A stretch of DNA of 64,000 bases from Myxococcales bacterium (lineage in GTDB: Bacteria; Myxococcota_A; Polyangia; Polyangiales; GCA-016699535). Positions 36,000 through 46,611 of the stretch are shown here, piece after piece. How positions within the stretch are numbered: position 1 is the first letter of the stretch; each line of letters starts with the position of its first letter. The stretch covers positions 310,001-374,000 of the forward strand of contig CP064980.1 in NCBI GenBank assembly GCA_016699535.1, in the 5' to 3' direction. A model generated the notes under the pieces. The model ran no database searches and was not told where the DNA came from. It saw only the letters and a program-made list of their open reading frames with translations. A program made the position numbers and the translations under genes.

Positions 36000-37679
36000 A
36001 TGAAACAGCCATCCACCAGTCAAAAGGAGTACTTGATAAGTGGAGCGATTTTGCTTTTTGTCAGCCAGACTTGGCTATCCTCGGATCTATGGCCACTCTT
36101 TCCCCATGCCTTTGTGTTTGGCGCTTTGTTTGCAGCGCTCTTTGTGCTTGCCAGCAAACTTTTTCCATTGAATGATAAACGAAACAAATGGGCGGGAACC
36201 GCTGCTCTGTTGGTTCCTGTTTTATTCAGCGGAGCTCAGTTTACTCGCTCCGTATTGCACATTTTTGTCGCCAGTTTCGTTTCGTTACTCGTGCTCTGGA
36301 TAGTGTGGCGACCACAGCGCTTCTCCAACGAACTTGAAAAAGACTTTTCTTTATTCAGACAACTTTTCGAATCAATAAGCGGCCATCCCGCACGTCTACT
36401 GGTCACAACCTTTGGCCTTTTGTGTGTGCTTGGAACGGTACTTCTTATGCTGCCTGCCGCCAGCACAACGCGATCGTTTGCGCTCGTCGACGCAGCGTTT
36501 ACCTCTGTAAGCGCAGTGTGCGTCACCGGACTTATCGTCCTTGATACGCCCCATGATTTTAGCTCGTTTGGGCAGGGTGTCATTTTGTTTCTAATTCAGG
36601 TTGGCGGCTTAGGGATTATGACGCTTTCAACAGCAGTGCTTGGCCTGTTTGGAAACCGGATAAGCCTCAAGCACGAAAGCGCTGTTGCTGAAATCGCAAG
36701 CGCCACCAATCGCAGTTCTCTTTTGGGGGCCTTGAGTGTAACGCTACTTGTTACAGTGTGCTGCGAGAGCATCGGAGCTGGGCTTTTAGCGGTACTGTTT
36801 AAAAGCGATTCAATCCCTTGGTCAGGCGCCATTTGGAAAGGTGTTTTTACGGCGATCTCTGCGTTTTGCAACGCTGGCTTTGCCCTGGATAGCAGCAGCA
36901 TCATTCCTCACCAACAAAACGCCTACATCATGCATACGGTGGCAACTCTTATAATCCTCGGAGGGCTTTCACCTGTTGTGATTTTGGGCATTCTTAAATT
37001 TCGAAAAGAGCGTTTATCGCTGCGTGCAAAAATCGTGTGCTACACAAGCGCAGCTTTGCTGGTTTTGGGCTTTGTTCTGTTTTTGCTTTTGGAGTGGAAC
37101 CATTCACTTGAGGAATTAAGTATCGTAGAGCGCCTGCACAATGCATGGTTTCAATCCGTCACACTCCGTACGGCAGGCTTCAACTCTGTAGACCTTTCAC
37201 AAACCACCGCGGCCACACGCACGATCATGATGATGCTTATGTTCATCGGTGGAAGTCCTGGCAGCACAGCTGGCGGCATCAAGACAACAACTTTATTTGT
37301 GCTTGTTATGGCTGTTATTGGCGCGTTACGTGGACGCTGGCAGGTCAATGTTTTCAAACGACACATTCCCAATCAAACGGTATTTCGCGCTGCTTCTATC
37401 ACCGCCCTCGCCGCCTTTGGAGTGCTGTGTGCCAGCATCTTGCTTTACGCAAGCCAGCACATGCCCGCGGAACTGATCGCTTTTGAAGTGGTCTCTGCCA
37501 TGGGAACTGTAGGATTATCACTTGGCGCAACGGCGCTGCTTGGATCCTTCGGCAAAGTTGTCATTATGATTTGTATGTTCATTGGCCGCGTAGGGCCTCT
37601 GAGTGCGCTCACGCTTTTTCACCTTGATCGAAAAGTAAGTGAGTGGTTTTATCCGGAAGAAGACATTGATGTGGGTTAG
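36000..37679 (+). CDS. Potassium uptake channel subunit, TrkH/KtrB family
   Basis: A 559-residue membrane protein of the Trk/Ktr type. Selectivity-filter-like loops are visible: SAVCVTGLIVLD, FCNAGFALD, RTAGFNSVDL and TVGLSLG. GGSPGSTAGGIKTTT follows as in the family. Start ATG 36000 is preferred, as the earlier frame reads into the RAYT inverted repeat; no ribosome site is obvious. TrkA follows at 37701, so this is a KtrAB/TrkAH system for K+ uptake. Confidence 0.9.
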   Translation: MKQPSTSQKEYLISGAILLFVSQTWLSSDLWPLFPHAFVFGALFAALFVLASKLFPLNDKRNKWAGTAALLVPVLFSGAQFTRSVLHIFVASFVSLLVLWIVWRPQRFSNELEKDFSLFRQLFESISGHPARLLVTTFGLLCVLGTVLLMLPAASTTRSFALVDAAFTSVSAVCVTGLIVLDTPHDFSSFGQGVILFLIQVGGLGIMTLSTAVLGLFGNRISLKHESAVAEIASATNRSSLLGALSVTLLVTVCCESIGAGLLAVLFKSDSIPWSGAIWKGVFTAISAFCNAGFALDSSSIIPHQQNAYIMHTVATLIILGGLSPVVILGILKFRKERLSLRAKIVCYTSAALLVLGFVLFLLLEWNHSLEELSIVERLHNAWFQSVTLRTAGFNSVDLSQTTAATRTIMMMLMFIGGSPGSTAGGIKTTTLFVLVMAVIGALRGRWQVNVFKRHIPNQTVFRAASITALAAFGVLCASILLYASQHMPAELIAFEVVSAMGTVGLSLGATALLGSFGKVVIMICMFIGRVGPLSALTLFHLDRKVSEWFYPEEDIDVG

Positions 37680-37700
37680 TGCATCAGCTAAGAGAATAAT

Positions 37701-38360
37701 ATGAAAAAACAAGCTCTCATTATCGGCCTTGGTCAATTTGGCATGGCTGCTGCAAAATCGCTTTCGGAACTTGGTGTCGAGGTTTTAGCAGTGGACAAGT
37801 CACAGCGCAGGGTCAGCATCGCCGCTGAGTTTGTTACTGAAGCCGTTCGTTTTGATGCCACCGATGAGCAAGCCCTGCTCAAAACGGCACCCAAAAACCG
37901 CGACGTTTGCATTTGCGCCATTGGCGATGAGTCGCGCGAATCCTCGATCTTGTGCACCGCGCTACTCCGACAAATGGGAGCCAAAAAGGTTTTTGCCCGA
38001 GGCAACGACCCTCTGCACGAACGAATCCTACGCTCGATTGGTGCACATGAAGTCATCAACCCCGAAGCCGAATTCGGCTCACGTATCGCAGCACACCTTG
38101 TCTATGAAGATGTTGTAGGCATCGTGACCATGGGCCGCGGCATGGCTTTTGGAGAACTGCACCTTCCGCCCTCCTTTGAGGGAAAAACATTAATCGACTT
38201 GGCCCTGCCGCGACGCTTCGGCGTCACCGTTGCCGCCATCGAACGGCAAGGCAAAACCACGGTTGCACCCAACCCGCAAATGCCTCTGGAAAAAGACGAC
38301 GTCCTCGTTGTGATTTCTCAAAAAGAAAACATCGTTAAGCTTATGGAAGAGAGCGTATAG
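37701..38360 (+). CDS. Potassium uptake regulatory protein TrkA/KtrA
   Basis: A 219-residue RCK protein: the Rossmann NAD/ATP-binding motif IIGLGQFG at the start with VLAVDKSQRRV, and a C-terminal RCK-C part (FGELHLPPSFEGKTLIDLAL and VLVVISQKENIVKLM). It gates the TrkH/KtrB channel in response to nucleotides. 21 bases behind trkH; probably one operon. Confidence 0.9.
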   Translation: MKKQALIIGLGQFGMAAAKSLSELGVEVLAVDKSQRRVSIAAEFVTEAVRFDATDEQALLKTAPKNRDVCICAIGDESRESSILCTALLRQMGAKKVFARGNDPLHERILRSIGAHEVINPEAEFGSRIAAHLVYEDVVGIVTMGRGMAFGELHLPPSFEGKTLIDLALPRRFGVTVAAIERQGKTTVAPNPQMPLEKDDVLVVISQKENIVKLMEESV

Positions 38361-38361
38361 C

Positions 38362-38736
38362 ATGCGCATTGCAAAAGAGATTCACCTTATCATGGTCGTT
38401 CTTTTGTTGGTGGTGTTTTCGGTCACCGCAATCGCTCTTTCTGCGCTCGCATCCGAAAACGCCATCGCTCACACAACGAGCCATGACGCATCGTCGTGGT
38501 CCGTCGCCGCCATCGGTATTATCGGCCTGACACTTGTGCTTTTTCTGTGGTCTCGAATTCGCCTAAGGATCCTTGCCCCCTTATTTGAAATAGCCGAAGT
38601 CCTCTCCCAAGTTGAGTCTGGCAACTCTTGGCGTCGTGTTCATCTCGAGCATGCTGCCGATGATGTTCACCTCTTAGCCGAACGTCTCAACAAAAGTTTT
38701 GATAAAGCCACTAGCACAACACTCAAGGATGAATAA
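38362..38736 (+). CDS. Small two-helix membrane protein with HAMP-like end
   Basis: A 124-residue product starting one base after the trkA stop. Two hydrophobic segments (MVVLLLVVFSVTAIALSAL and AAIGIIGLTLVLFLW) are followed by a HAMP-like pattern (ILAPLFEIAEVLSQVESGN, LLAERLNKSFDKA). No output domain follows. It may sense or modulate the K+ system, but this is inference. It overlaps the convergent lipoprotein gene by 14 bases. Confidence 0.6.
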   Translation: MRIAKEIHLIMVVLLLVVFSVTAIALSALASENAIAHTTSHDASSWSVAAIGIIGLTLVLFLWSRIRLRILAPLFEIAEVLSQVESGNSWRRVHLEHAADDVHLLAERLNKSFDKATSTTLKDE

Positions 38737-40276
38737 CTTTTAGACGCAAATAGCCCAATACTTTAGCATCAGCATTTAGACTACGCACCGCTAGGCTTAA
38801 AGTAAACTGTTTCGTTGTTGTGTTTGTCTTCGGCAGTTGCTTGCTCTCCAACATGGCCATTCCCACAAGCTCATCACGGGTCGCATCCGCATCAAAGATC
38901 ATAAAACGCAAAGGTAAGTCTAGCTCAGTAAAACGCCGCGGCAACTTTCGGTTAAAGACAGCACGCTTATTGTCCTGAACGGTGTTTGTGCGATCCAGCT
39001 GTCGTTGCTCTTGCCCGTAAGATGAAACAACAAAGATGTCAGGTCTTCCGCCAAGTAAATCCCAGTCACGGCCGTTGGCGTCTTTGCCCGCCAACTGCAC
39101 ATCAAGCAAACTGACTTCAACCGGATAGTGCACTGCACTGGCACCTTGTAGCTGCGCGCCTTGCTGATGAAGCAACGCTTCAGGCATATCGCGGTAGCGC
39201 AAGGTCACCGGCTCTGCATTCCCCGCAGCAGGTGTGATCATGACCACTAGAGGGCATGACAGGTCTGGCAATTTAATGCTTTCTAACATGCCAACTTTGT
39301 CAATTTTTGATAGTTTTCTTGCCAACTTTGGCATGTCGCTTGAAAAGGCCTGCTCGCCGCGCAGAAAGTCTTGCATGAGCTCGGCACACAACACCGATAG
39401 CTCCGCGGCATGGCCAGTTTCAAGTCCGACTTGCAGCACTCGCGGCTCAGGCTGCTGTGGAATCGGTCCAAGGATATCCCAACCCCCAGGCCAGATTTTC
39501 GAACGGCCGTTAATCAACCACTGTCCTTCGAGCAAATTATCAAACGGTCGTTTAGGCAGCTCACCCAGCGCAAGCTGACCCACCATAAAGTCGGATTGTT
39601 GTTTGCCGAGATCGATACTCAAGGTAAAACCCTTAGCCAAAATACGCTTGAAGCGTTCGGTGCCCGTGTGCCGGGCTTGCTCGACAGCTTGTGCATCAAC
39701 GCTGCTGCCTGCAAAATCAAGCACACCACCAACCACCGACGAAAAGACGTTGGTCGCTCTCGCGCTCACATCGCCTTTCGGCTGCACATTGGCCTGCACT
39801 GCACCATCGGGAATCAGCCATAAAGAAACGACTTTCTTCGTTGGCTCATAACCAAGATGTGCCTTGGCCCGAAACGAAGCCGAAGCATCAAAAAATAGAT
39901 ATTGCTTGACCTGAAAACCAGAACTTTGTTGATCCACCCAAGTAAAACCACTGCCTTGCAAAAAGACTTCAAGTACATCGTCTTTGATTTGGCTCTGACA
40001 GCTATCAATGTTCCACCTCCCTACCGCAGGAGCACTTGCCGCAAGAGGGCCCTCGGGAGCGCCTTCTTCTGGCAGCGCTACAAAACTACCTTGCACCCGC
40101 GCGCAAAGCTGCGGCGCCAGGACATCCCGCAAGAGGGCCTCTATCTCCGGTTGGCTGGCGGCTTTTTGCTCTTGCACCGGACAGCTGACTGTTGCTTGTC
40201 CTGCAGACGATGCACCGGATCCGCCACAGGCAACCACCCACACAAGTGTTCCAATCAACACGCTCAATAATTTCAT
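38723..40276 (-). CDS. Lipoprotein with C-terminal C2-like domain
   Basis: A 517-residue lipoprotein (lipobox VWVVACGG). The N-terminal region, residues about 20-330, has no known motif. The C-terminal about 130 residues resemble a C2 fold (VEVSLLDVQLAGKDANGRDW, SYGQEQRQLDRTNTV, LRFMIFDADATRDELVGMA), a Ca2+/membrane-binding module. Start ATG 40276 is chosen over 40306 because the signal peptide begins there. Function unknown. Confidence 0.65.
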   Translation of the reverse strand: MKLLSVLIGTLVWVVACGGSGASSAGQATVSCPVQEQKAASQPEIEALLRDVLAPQLCARVQGSFVALPEEGAPEGPLAASAPAVGRWNIDSCQSQIKDDVLEVFLQGSGFTWVDQQSSGFQVKQYLFFDASASFRAKAHLGYEPTKKVVSLWLIPDGAVQANVQPKGDVSARATNVFSSVVGGVLDFAGSSVDAQAVEQARHTGTERFKRILAKGFTLSIDLGKQQSDFMVGQLALGELPKRPFDNLLEGQWLINGRSKIWPGGWDILGPIPQQPEPRVLQVGLETGHAAELSVLCAELMQDFLRGEQAFSSDMPKLARKLSKIDKVGMLESIKLPDLSCPLVVMITPAAGNAEPVTLRYRDMPEALLHQQGAQLQGASAVHYPVEVSLLDVQLAGKDANGRDWDLLGGRPDIFVVSSYGQEQRQLDRTNTVQDNKRAVFNRKLPRRFTELDLPLRFMIFDADATRDELVGMAMLESKQLPKTNTTTKQFTLSLAVRSLNADAKVLGYLRLKVIHP

Positions 40277-40505
40277 CTTGTTTCTTCTGATTTGCATCGG
40301 AGTCATTTTACTCAGTACCTTGCCGACGCAACCATACGAAGCCGCAAACGGACTTGTCTAGCTTCGTGTGCTGAAAAGTATTGAGGCATGAGCTGACGCA
40401 CTGTGAAAAGTTTTGACTTTATGCATGCCTCTATTTTTGAAATTGATACACGCCAAACAAGAACCAGCAATCCGTGGCATTTTTTCCAAGAAGTCGATGC
40501 GTTTT

Positions 40506-43500
40506 TTAGTTAATTTGACCCGGTAAGTCACGCAGTCGCTGAATTTGGTCGCTGGTTATCTCCACAAAGGTATCTACATGATCGTTACTTGGTGTGCTGG
40601 GTAAGGATCCTCTGAGGCGATCGAGCCAGTCATGTTCCGGAACGATTTCCAATGCGATTGATTGAAACTCTTGTATTCGGTTTGCCAGACGGGTAGACCC
40701 AACCGAAAGCACATCCAGCCACGCGTCATCGAAAATGTCTTCCATCGCTGCGATCCAAAGCCTGGCGTTGTCCTCGCTCATGAACGCAACAAACGCAGCC
40801 ATATACTGCATGTACTCTTCAAGTACCTCGTCTGCCGTCCTTCCGACAAATTCAATTTCATCGGCTTGCTCCTTCGCAAAATTTTCGATAAACGTGACCA
40901 GGATAAGTCTGGGATCACCCGACTGGCCTCGTCGTAGGTCTGCAGGGTCAACCTCGAAAAGGGGATCAAGAAAACTATCGATTCGCTCAAGGTAGCTTTG
41001 TGAGAACAATTCGAAATCCAGTCCGTTGGGAGGATTGTTATTTCTCAGAAAGTCTATTAACTCGTCAACCATGGTATCCAGAGTCTGTGCAAACCGAACA
41101 TCTTCAGATGCGACTTGTGCATAGATATCGGTGTGCATGATGATTAAGTTTGAAGCAAAAGCGTAAAACTCCTCTAGTTGTTCGGTGCTACGAAGGCCAA
41201 CGAGTTGCTCAGAAATAGCAAAGACATCTTCCGTGGTTTGGTAGAGTATTTCCAACCAGCGCCGACTTTCTTCGGGGTGAAGCACGCTGTGAACCAGCTG
41301 TCTGAGATGGTCTCCAAAGAGATTGTCAAAAAACGCTTCCGCACTATCAAGGTTCGGCATTGCAGTAAAAGCCCGGGAAATGAGCCATTCATCAAGTATT
41401 TCTAGCTTGTTGGGTGCTTGCTGTATCAAATCCAGCCATTGTTGGTCGGTCAAGTTGCCGCGGCTTCCATGATATTGAAAATATTTCTCAATAATTTCTC
41501 CTGCGCTAAGTTCATCAAGCGTACCCAGCTGTTTCAGCTGAGCAAGCTCTTCTTGGCATCGCTTTAAGACATAGACAATCTGTGAGTTGCTGCCTACGAA
41601 GCCTACTTCCGGTCCTCTCATTCCAAGCACTTGTCTCAAATATTCCATAGGCTCGAACTCATCTAAATGAGGAGGATCTGTGTGGGGTGTAATTTCGTCG
41701 ATGGCCGAAGCGGCGTGGCTGAGCGCTGCATCGGGCGTAAGCAACTCGGTGACTGCATGTTGCAAATCGAGTACGTCTACCACGCTGAACATGACATCGT
41801 AGACAGCGACAGCGCTCATGATTCCGGAATGGTCACTGACTTCGATGGCTTCTTTAGGGGGAAACATGGCGTAGTCTGATCCCATGAAAGCTAAGGTGTG
41901 AGCAGCCTTGGCGAACTCAGCAAGGGCAAGAGCATCTATACCACCAGCCACCGTCGCTATACCGCACGCGCCTAGGCCTAGGATGCGAATGACAGGATGC
42001 AACGCCCCGGCCAGACTGAGGACAAAGCATGCGCCTGAAGCCACAAGCGTCCAACCGCTGTCTTCCCGCAGAGCATTGGCTTGTGCGAGCAATCGGTCAT
42101 GGGCGGCTTGCAATCCGAGAGGCTGGCCAAAATCATCATAACCACCATAAAACGACATGAGCTCTAGGGTTTCTGCCGCAAGGGCTATTTGCCAGGCGTT
42201 TTCAATGCTGGAGTTTGACGCCATCATGGCCTGAATCGTTGCTTGCGCTTGTTCATTGTTAGTCACATTTGCGTTCAATGTTTCGATAAGCGCTTCAACA
42301 AAGATCGTTAATGCTTGCTTTGTTGTAAGCCCTGCATCCACTGCAGAGGCAAACGAAGCAATGTCGCTTTCAGGTAGACCAAAACTTTGAGCTAGACGGC
42401 CCAGTCGTTGTGCTCTGATTTCTTTTGGCACATCTTCGGAATTCAGCAAGGAGAACACCGCGACTTGTGCGTACTCACCTAGGCTTCCATGGAAGGCACG
42501 AATGGGAGTGTTGTCCGGTCCATTGCGCTCAGGAGCGAGCTCCGAGTCAATCCACACATCGTAGCGCACCATGGGATAAAGCTGAGAGGCTGAAATCAGC
42601 GCTTGTAGCTGCTCGGTATACAGCATATGCGCCATTTCCGATGTTTCTTTGATGCGTTGCAGGGCGCTGAGCGTTTCGGTTGCAAGTGGATCGATGCCTT
42701 GCTCCAAATACGAGGAATAGAAACCGACGGTTTGATGAATAGCATTGGCTTCGCTAAGGTCGATCACCAAAAGTTCGGGGTGTGTCTCGTTGATCTGATT
42801 CAAGCGATCAACAATTTGCTGACTGTAACCCATGCAACGATCGAGTAATGCTCGGTACGGATCGCCAGCTACGAGGCGCTGTCCTGAGTAGCGTTCGGAG
42901 TATTCGCTGCACTTTTCGAACTCGGCATCCACATTAAAGCCCATGTCTTCAAACTCTTCCACGTGATGATCGATGCCTCGTTCAGGATGCGTAAGATTGA
43001 AATACAAACCGGTGTACTGAGCGGCAATGCGCAGTAAGCTCTGCTCGCTTTGAGACAGACCATCGCCGGTGGCTTGTCGCTCGAAGGCTCCGGAGCCCAA
43101 AGCTTTAACATAACGTAGCGTCTCTTCGAGACCTTGTTTCTGCTGGTTCAGGAGCGGAAGAACAACATCGGAGCCAAGTCTTGTGACGTAGTCACGATCA
43201 CTGAGCTGTTCAGCGGCAAGGCTTTGCGCATTGGCTTTTGCTTGGTTTGCATCAAAGGCAATGGCCTTTAGTGCGGGATGCGAAGCAAGATAGGCCTGGG
43301 TACTGGGCGCAGTGGTCGTTTCATCTATCCAGCGAAGTGCTTTGCCTTGAACGATTCCTTGTCCCGATTGCGGAATGAAGCACTGGCCGTTTGCATAGAC
43401 ATATTGGTTTCCATAGTGGGCTGCACAACAGGTTGCACTGTAACATCGCAACTCCGATGTTTCTTTGCCACTGTCCGACCCGAGTTCGGGAATGAGACCG

Positions 43501-43574
43501 CAGGCCGTCAAGCTCACAAAAGCGAAGTATGCAGTAAGTATTTTGGAGATAGATCTAGGATAAAAAAATTTCAT
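40506..43574 (-). CDS. Large hypothetical lipoprotein
   Basis: A 1022-residue product. Signal and lipobox (AYFAFVSLTACG) are clear; a Cys cluster follows (CYSATCCAAHYGNQ). A middle hydrophobic segment of about 45 residues (GACFVLSLAGALHP, GLGACGIATVAGGI) may be one or two membrane helices. The rest is helical and acidic. I cannot assign a family. GTGGGG stands a suitable distance before ATG 43574. Next gene downstream is convergent. Confidence 0.65.
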   Translation of the reverse strand: MKFFYPRSISKILTAYFAFVSLTACGLIPELGSDSGKETSELRCYSATCCAAHYGNQYVYANGQCFIPQSGQGIVQGKALRWIDETTTAPSTQAYLASHPALKAIAFDANQAKANAQSLAAEQLSDRDYVTRLGSDVVLPLLNQQKQGLEETLRYVKALGSGAFERQATGDGLSQSEQSLLRIAAQYTGLYFNLTHPERGIDHHVEEFEDMGFNVDAEFEKCSEYSERYSGQRLVAGDPYRALLDRCMGYSQQIVDRLNQINETHPELLVIDLSEANAIHQTVGFYSSYLEQGIDPLATETLSALQRIKETSEMAHMLYTEQLQALISASQLYPMVRYDVWIDSELAPERNGPDNTPIRAFHGSLGEYAQVAVFSLLNSEDVPKEIRAQRLGRLAQSFGLPESDIASFASAVDAGLTTKQALTIFVEALIETLNANVTNNEQAQATIQAMMASNSSIENAWQIALAAETLELMSFYGGYDDFGQPLGLQAAHDRLLAQANALREDSGWTLVASGACFVLSLAGALHPVIRILGLGACGIATVAGGIDALALAEFAKAAHTLAFMGSDYAMFPPKEAIEVSDHSGIMSAVAVYDVMFSVVDVLDLQHAVTELLTPDAALSHAASAIDEITPHTDPPHLDEFEPMEYLRQVLGMRGPEVGFVGSNSQIVYVLKRCQEELAQLKQLGTLDELSAGEIIEKYFQYHGSRGNLTDQQWLDLIQQAPNKLEILDEWLISRAFTAMPNLDSAEAFFDNLFGDHLRQLVHSVLHPEESRRWLEILYQTTEDVFAISEQLVGLRSTEQLEEFYAFASNLIIMHTDIYAQVASEDVRFAQTLDTMVDELIDFLRNNNPPNGLDFELFSQSYLERIDSFLDPLFEVDPADLRRGQSGDPRLILVTFIENFAKEQADEIEFVGRTADEVLEEYMQYMAAFVAFMSEDNARLWIAAMEDIFDDAWLDVLSVGSTRLANRIQEFQSIALEIVPEHDWLDRLRGSLPSTPSNDHVDTFVEITSDQIQRLRDLPGQIN

Positions 43575-43981
43575 TCCAAACCCCACGTTGCAAATTCCGT
43601 TCCAGAAAGAAAAACCAGAACACTCCCTGTTGGATACCGAATTTATTCAAAGATCTTTATTGCGATTTGCAAGGCCACACATTGACATACCCGAACTATC
43701 TTCACTGCTGGGGTCATCTGGGTATAGGAAATCGGTGCACCTGCGTGCAAACCTGGCATCGCATGAGCCTCGATTTACGATGATAATGACCAGCATGAAT
43801 GTGGTGAGTTTTCCTGGGGTATCAATCACTACCAATCACTGCTGCCAACGCGTTTTGTTTTGTGGATGGGGTCTGCAACTTCCAGCACTGATCCGAATGC
43901 CATGGCAAACTTCGGTACGCGGGCTTATTCGAAGAAATTGCGTCTTTTTTTTGGGCACAGCTTTTGCATTTGCTTTGCACT
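43575..43981. other. Intergenic region, no gene seen
   Basis: A 136-residue plus-strand frame runs here (43588-43998) but has no recognisable start site, signal or motif and looks like chance. The gap separates divergent lipoprotein genes and should hold both promoters. Confidence 0.4.
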
Positions 43982-44977
43982 ATGACTTGGAAAATTAGAG
44001 CTTACATGTGCGTTTTTCTCTGCTTGTCACTGACTTTGTCAAGTTGCATGGCCGAAACACCCCAGGATGATGTGGCAGTCGATAGCGCCGAGAGTATGAC
44101 AGGCTTTCTCTTTACTGAGCTTGGCGCCGGTATTTTGGTTTGGGAAGCAGCCGTTGTCGTTGGAGGAGTCATTCTTTGATACTTAGCTGCGCTTGAAGCA
44201 CAAGGCTACGATGTGCCCGATGCGCTATGGGACACCGCCAACACCATGGTGAGCGGTGCACAATACATTGCTGATAACGCCTGGCCCACCTTGCAAGCCT
44301 TGGGCGATCAAGTCTGGGACATGATACAACTACTTGCCCAAGTTACTGGGCAAAAGCTCTATGCGATTGCTCAGAGCCTCACCCAAGAGCTGTCACAGCG
44401 CATGGCTGCAATCGAGATGGGACTGCCTGCTGCCGATACCTTTGGCAGCGAAGCTTTCAGGGAGCATATCCAACGGCTTATCGAGCTAGGCGGCCACCCG
44501 CGCCTTGCCACACCCAATCCCTACGATCCAAACGATCCCATGAACAATCCGGATTGGTGCGACGCCATGGTCACAGGAGCACGTGCGCTAAGTGAAAGCA
44601 ATGGCTACTTCGAGTTTCTTACGCCACAAACCGTGGGGGCCGAATCTTTCCTTACAAGCGCATCCGGTTTCTTCTCGTTTGGTCCAACGGGAGTACCCCT
44701 TTTGAGTGTCACCTACATGCGCGCACTGCAACGAGGCACTGGTAGTATCTGCAAGTTTTTGTCTCGTATGCTTGCCTGCGGGCGAGCTCATGGTCTGGAC
44801 AGCGTTCGAGTCAGCCTAACGCGACCCGAAAATTTTGTTCTTGAGAAAATGGTTCGAAACTTTGGCGAACCGCTTTCAAACCAGGTGGGCACCGTCTGGA
44901 ACCTGCAAACCGAAGGTTTTATGTGCGTCGATGGTCTAGAAAGCGGAACCGTCACTCAAATTCACTATCTTCCATAA
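43982..44977 (+). CDS. Lipoprotein interrupted by an in-frame TGA
   Basis: The frame opens with a lipoprotein signal (CVFLCLSLTLSSC) and stops at TGA 44177-44179, then continues in the same frame for 266 codons (YLAALEAQGYDVPD and onward) to 44977. Replacing TGA with a Trp codon gives a sensible join after GGVIL. The downstream part is helical (QLLAQVTGQKLYAIAQSLTQ). A nonsense mutation or read error is most likely. No family recognised. Confidence 0.55.
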
Positions 44978-45074
44978 CAGTTCCGACGTCGATCATAAAA
45001 GTCTACAGAATCCCTAAGTTGTTCTATAGAAATCATGGTACCTAACTCAGCTTCTCCCGCGAACAAAGCAACGT

Positions 45075-45749
45075 CTACCAGATTTCGATCTCTGGGGCTG
45101 GTGATTGGGCAGCGGTATCGGAGTGAAGTTCTATGTACAGCACTGAATATCGCGCTTTATCGTCGGGGAGTTTAGCGCGCGTGCGTTGCTCGCCTTGTTG
45201 GACTTGCAAGCAGCCTATGAACTGCGGGCTTGGTAAGCAGTTACTGTAGAAAAACAGCACTTGATCATTGGAAGTCACAGTCGAAACAAGCACCCTTTCA
45301 GTCGGATTTTTCCGAATAGGAAATTGATAAAAGCGTGACGCAGCGTACTTTCGCCATGCCGAACAGATTTCGAAATTTTGTTCGATTTCTACTACTGGAC
45401 TTACATCCGAAAACTGAGAAATGGTGGACTGATTCACCATCGCTGACACGCAACTTTGAGCATCTGAATCATTGCATTGGCCATCCACACAAAGCTGGTC
45501 GATTCCGCATGACCTTTTGCAATCACCACAATGCTGCACATCAACGTCAACATCAACGCAATACAGCCCACAAAGTCGCTGCGGAGCTTCACATACGATT
45601 TCACTGTCTTCGGAGGCTGCAGCGCATTCAGAATCGCTATTGTCCGTGCGTCCATCACCGTCGTTATCCACACCGTCGTCGCAGGAGCTACTTAAATATG
45701 GATTGAGTCCGCAACTCGCTACAAGTACAAAGCAAACACACCATTTCAT
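45075..45749 (-). CDS. Cys-rich lipoprotein with DNDGDG motif
   Basis: A 224-residue lipoprotein (FVLVASCG). The motif CDDGVDNDGDGRTDNSDSEC is a frequent myxobacterial Ca2+-binding-like segment. CGLYCVDVDVDVQHCGDC with CGIDQLCVDGQC adds paired Cys. The rest is beta-rich. The start codon overlaps the stop of the TPR/barrel gene (ATGA), so it is co-translated. Probably surface-exposed. Confidence 0.7.
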   Translation of the reverse strand: MKWCVCFVLVASCGLNPYLSSSCDDGVDNDGDGRTDNSDSECAAASEDSEIVCEAPQRLCGLYCVDVDVDVQHCGDCKRSCGIDQLCVDGQCNDSDAQSCVSAMVNQSTISQFSDVSPVVEIEQNFEICSAWRKYAASRFYQFPIRKNPTERVLVSTVTSNDQVLFFYSNCLPSPQFIGCLQVQQGEQRTRAKLPDDKARYSVLYIELHSDTAAQSPAPEIEIW

Positions 45750-46544
45750 AGGCTGTACCCCACGCTAAGTGACACAGGAACGGGATAGCTTTTCGTTCAC
45801 GCTCAAGATCAAAGGCTATGCCTGCGCGCGCACCAAACCAAAAGCCATTCTCTGACCACGGCAGCCATCGCAATCCAGCACACATGGACATCACCCAGCC
45901 ACCCGAGGTGTCATCCTTAAGCGAACGCACAAAAGCATAGCCCGCTTGAAACCAAGGAAAGGGGCGGAGCACTCCGTCAAGCAACTCCCAGCCCACGCTG
46001 AGACTTGCCGTAGCAAAAGGTGCGAGAACTTCACCCTTTACAAACAAACCAAAATCAAACAGGTAGCCACCCGCAGCGAAGGGCCAAACGCCGCCGGAAG
46101 GAAGCAGCAGATTGCTAAGCAATCCACCTTGCAAGAACAAACCTGAATCTGAAAGCCACTTTTCCTCTTCCTTGGGTGATGTTTTATCAGAAACCTCTAT
46201 TTCAGGTCGCATTTGATTCTCAAGTTTACGTTGTGAGTTTTCAATTTTCTCTCGCAAGGAATCGCTAGGCTCTTTTTTGTCCAATGCTCGTTGGTAGTAC
46301 TCTAACGCCTGCTTAGCTCGACCTTGCTTTTCGTAGACAATGCCTATGGCATATAGAATTCCCGCAGAGGGATATTTAATAAAGCCTCATCAAGCAAAGA
46401 CAACGCCTGCTCATAGTCGCCTTGAGCAGCACGGTGTTGAGCTTGCTGATACAAAAGACGCGCAGCTTTTTTATCTTGCACTGAACTCTGAGCATGGGCC
46501 GTGACCGAGAAAAATAAGCACAGCACTATCAACACACGCATCAT
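45746..46544 (-). CDS. TPR and beta-barrel outer-membrane protein, two frameshifts
   Basis: Reassembled from two frames. The first (46344-46544) gives a signal peptide (VLCLFFSVTAHAQ) and a TPR unit (AAQGDYEQALSLLDEAL). Restoring one A near 46375-46377 continues as AGILYAIGIVYEKQGRAKQA into the second frame. That frame contains beta-strand-rich Gly/Phe sequence (GGLLSNLLLPSGGVWPFAAGG). Restoring one more A near 45790-45793 gives the barrel-like end VPVSLSVGYSL, whose stop overlaps the next start. Likely an outer-membrane protein. The neighbouring kinase may regulate the pair. Confidence 0.65.
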
Positions 46545-46611
46545 AATGTTGGAAGCTAGTCCAGTGCCTAGCTATTTTGCAAGCAAACTCCGCTTTGATA
46601 AAGGATCAGAG

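Noticed and set aside
43588..43998. 136-residue plus-strand frame
   Set aside because: No signal, motif or ribosome site; likely chance.
44177..44179. Selenocysteine codon
   Set aside because: No obvious stem-loop just after it and no selenoprotein-like context; a Trp codon change is simpler.
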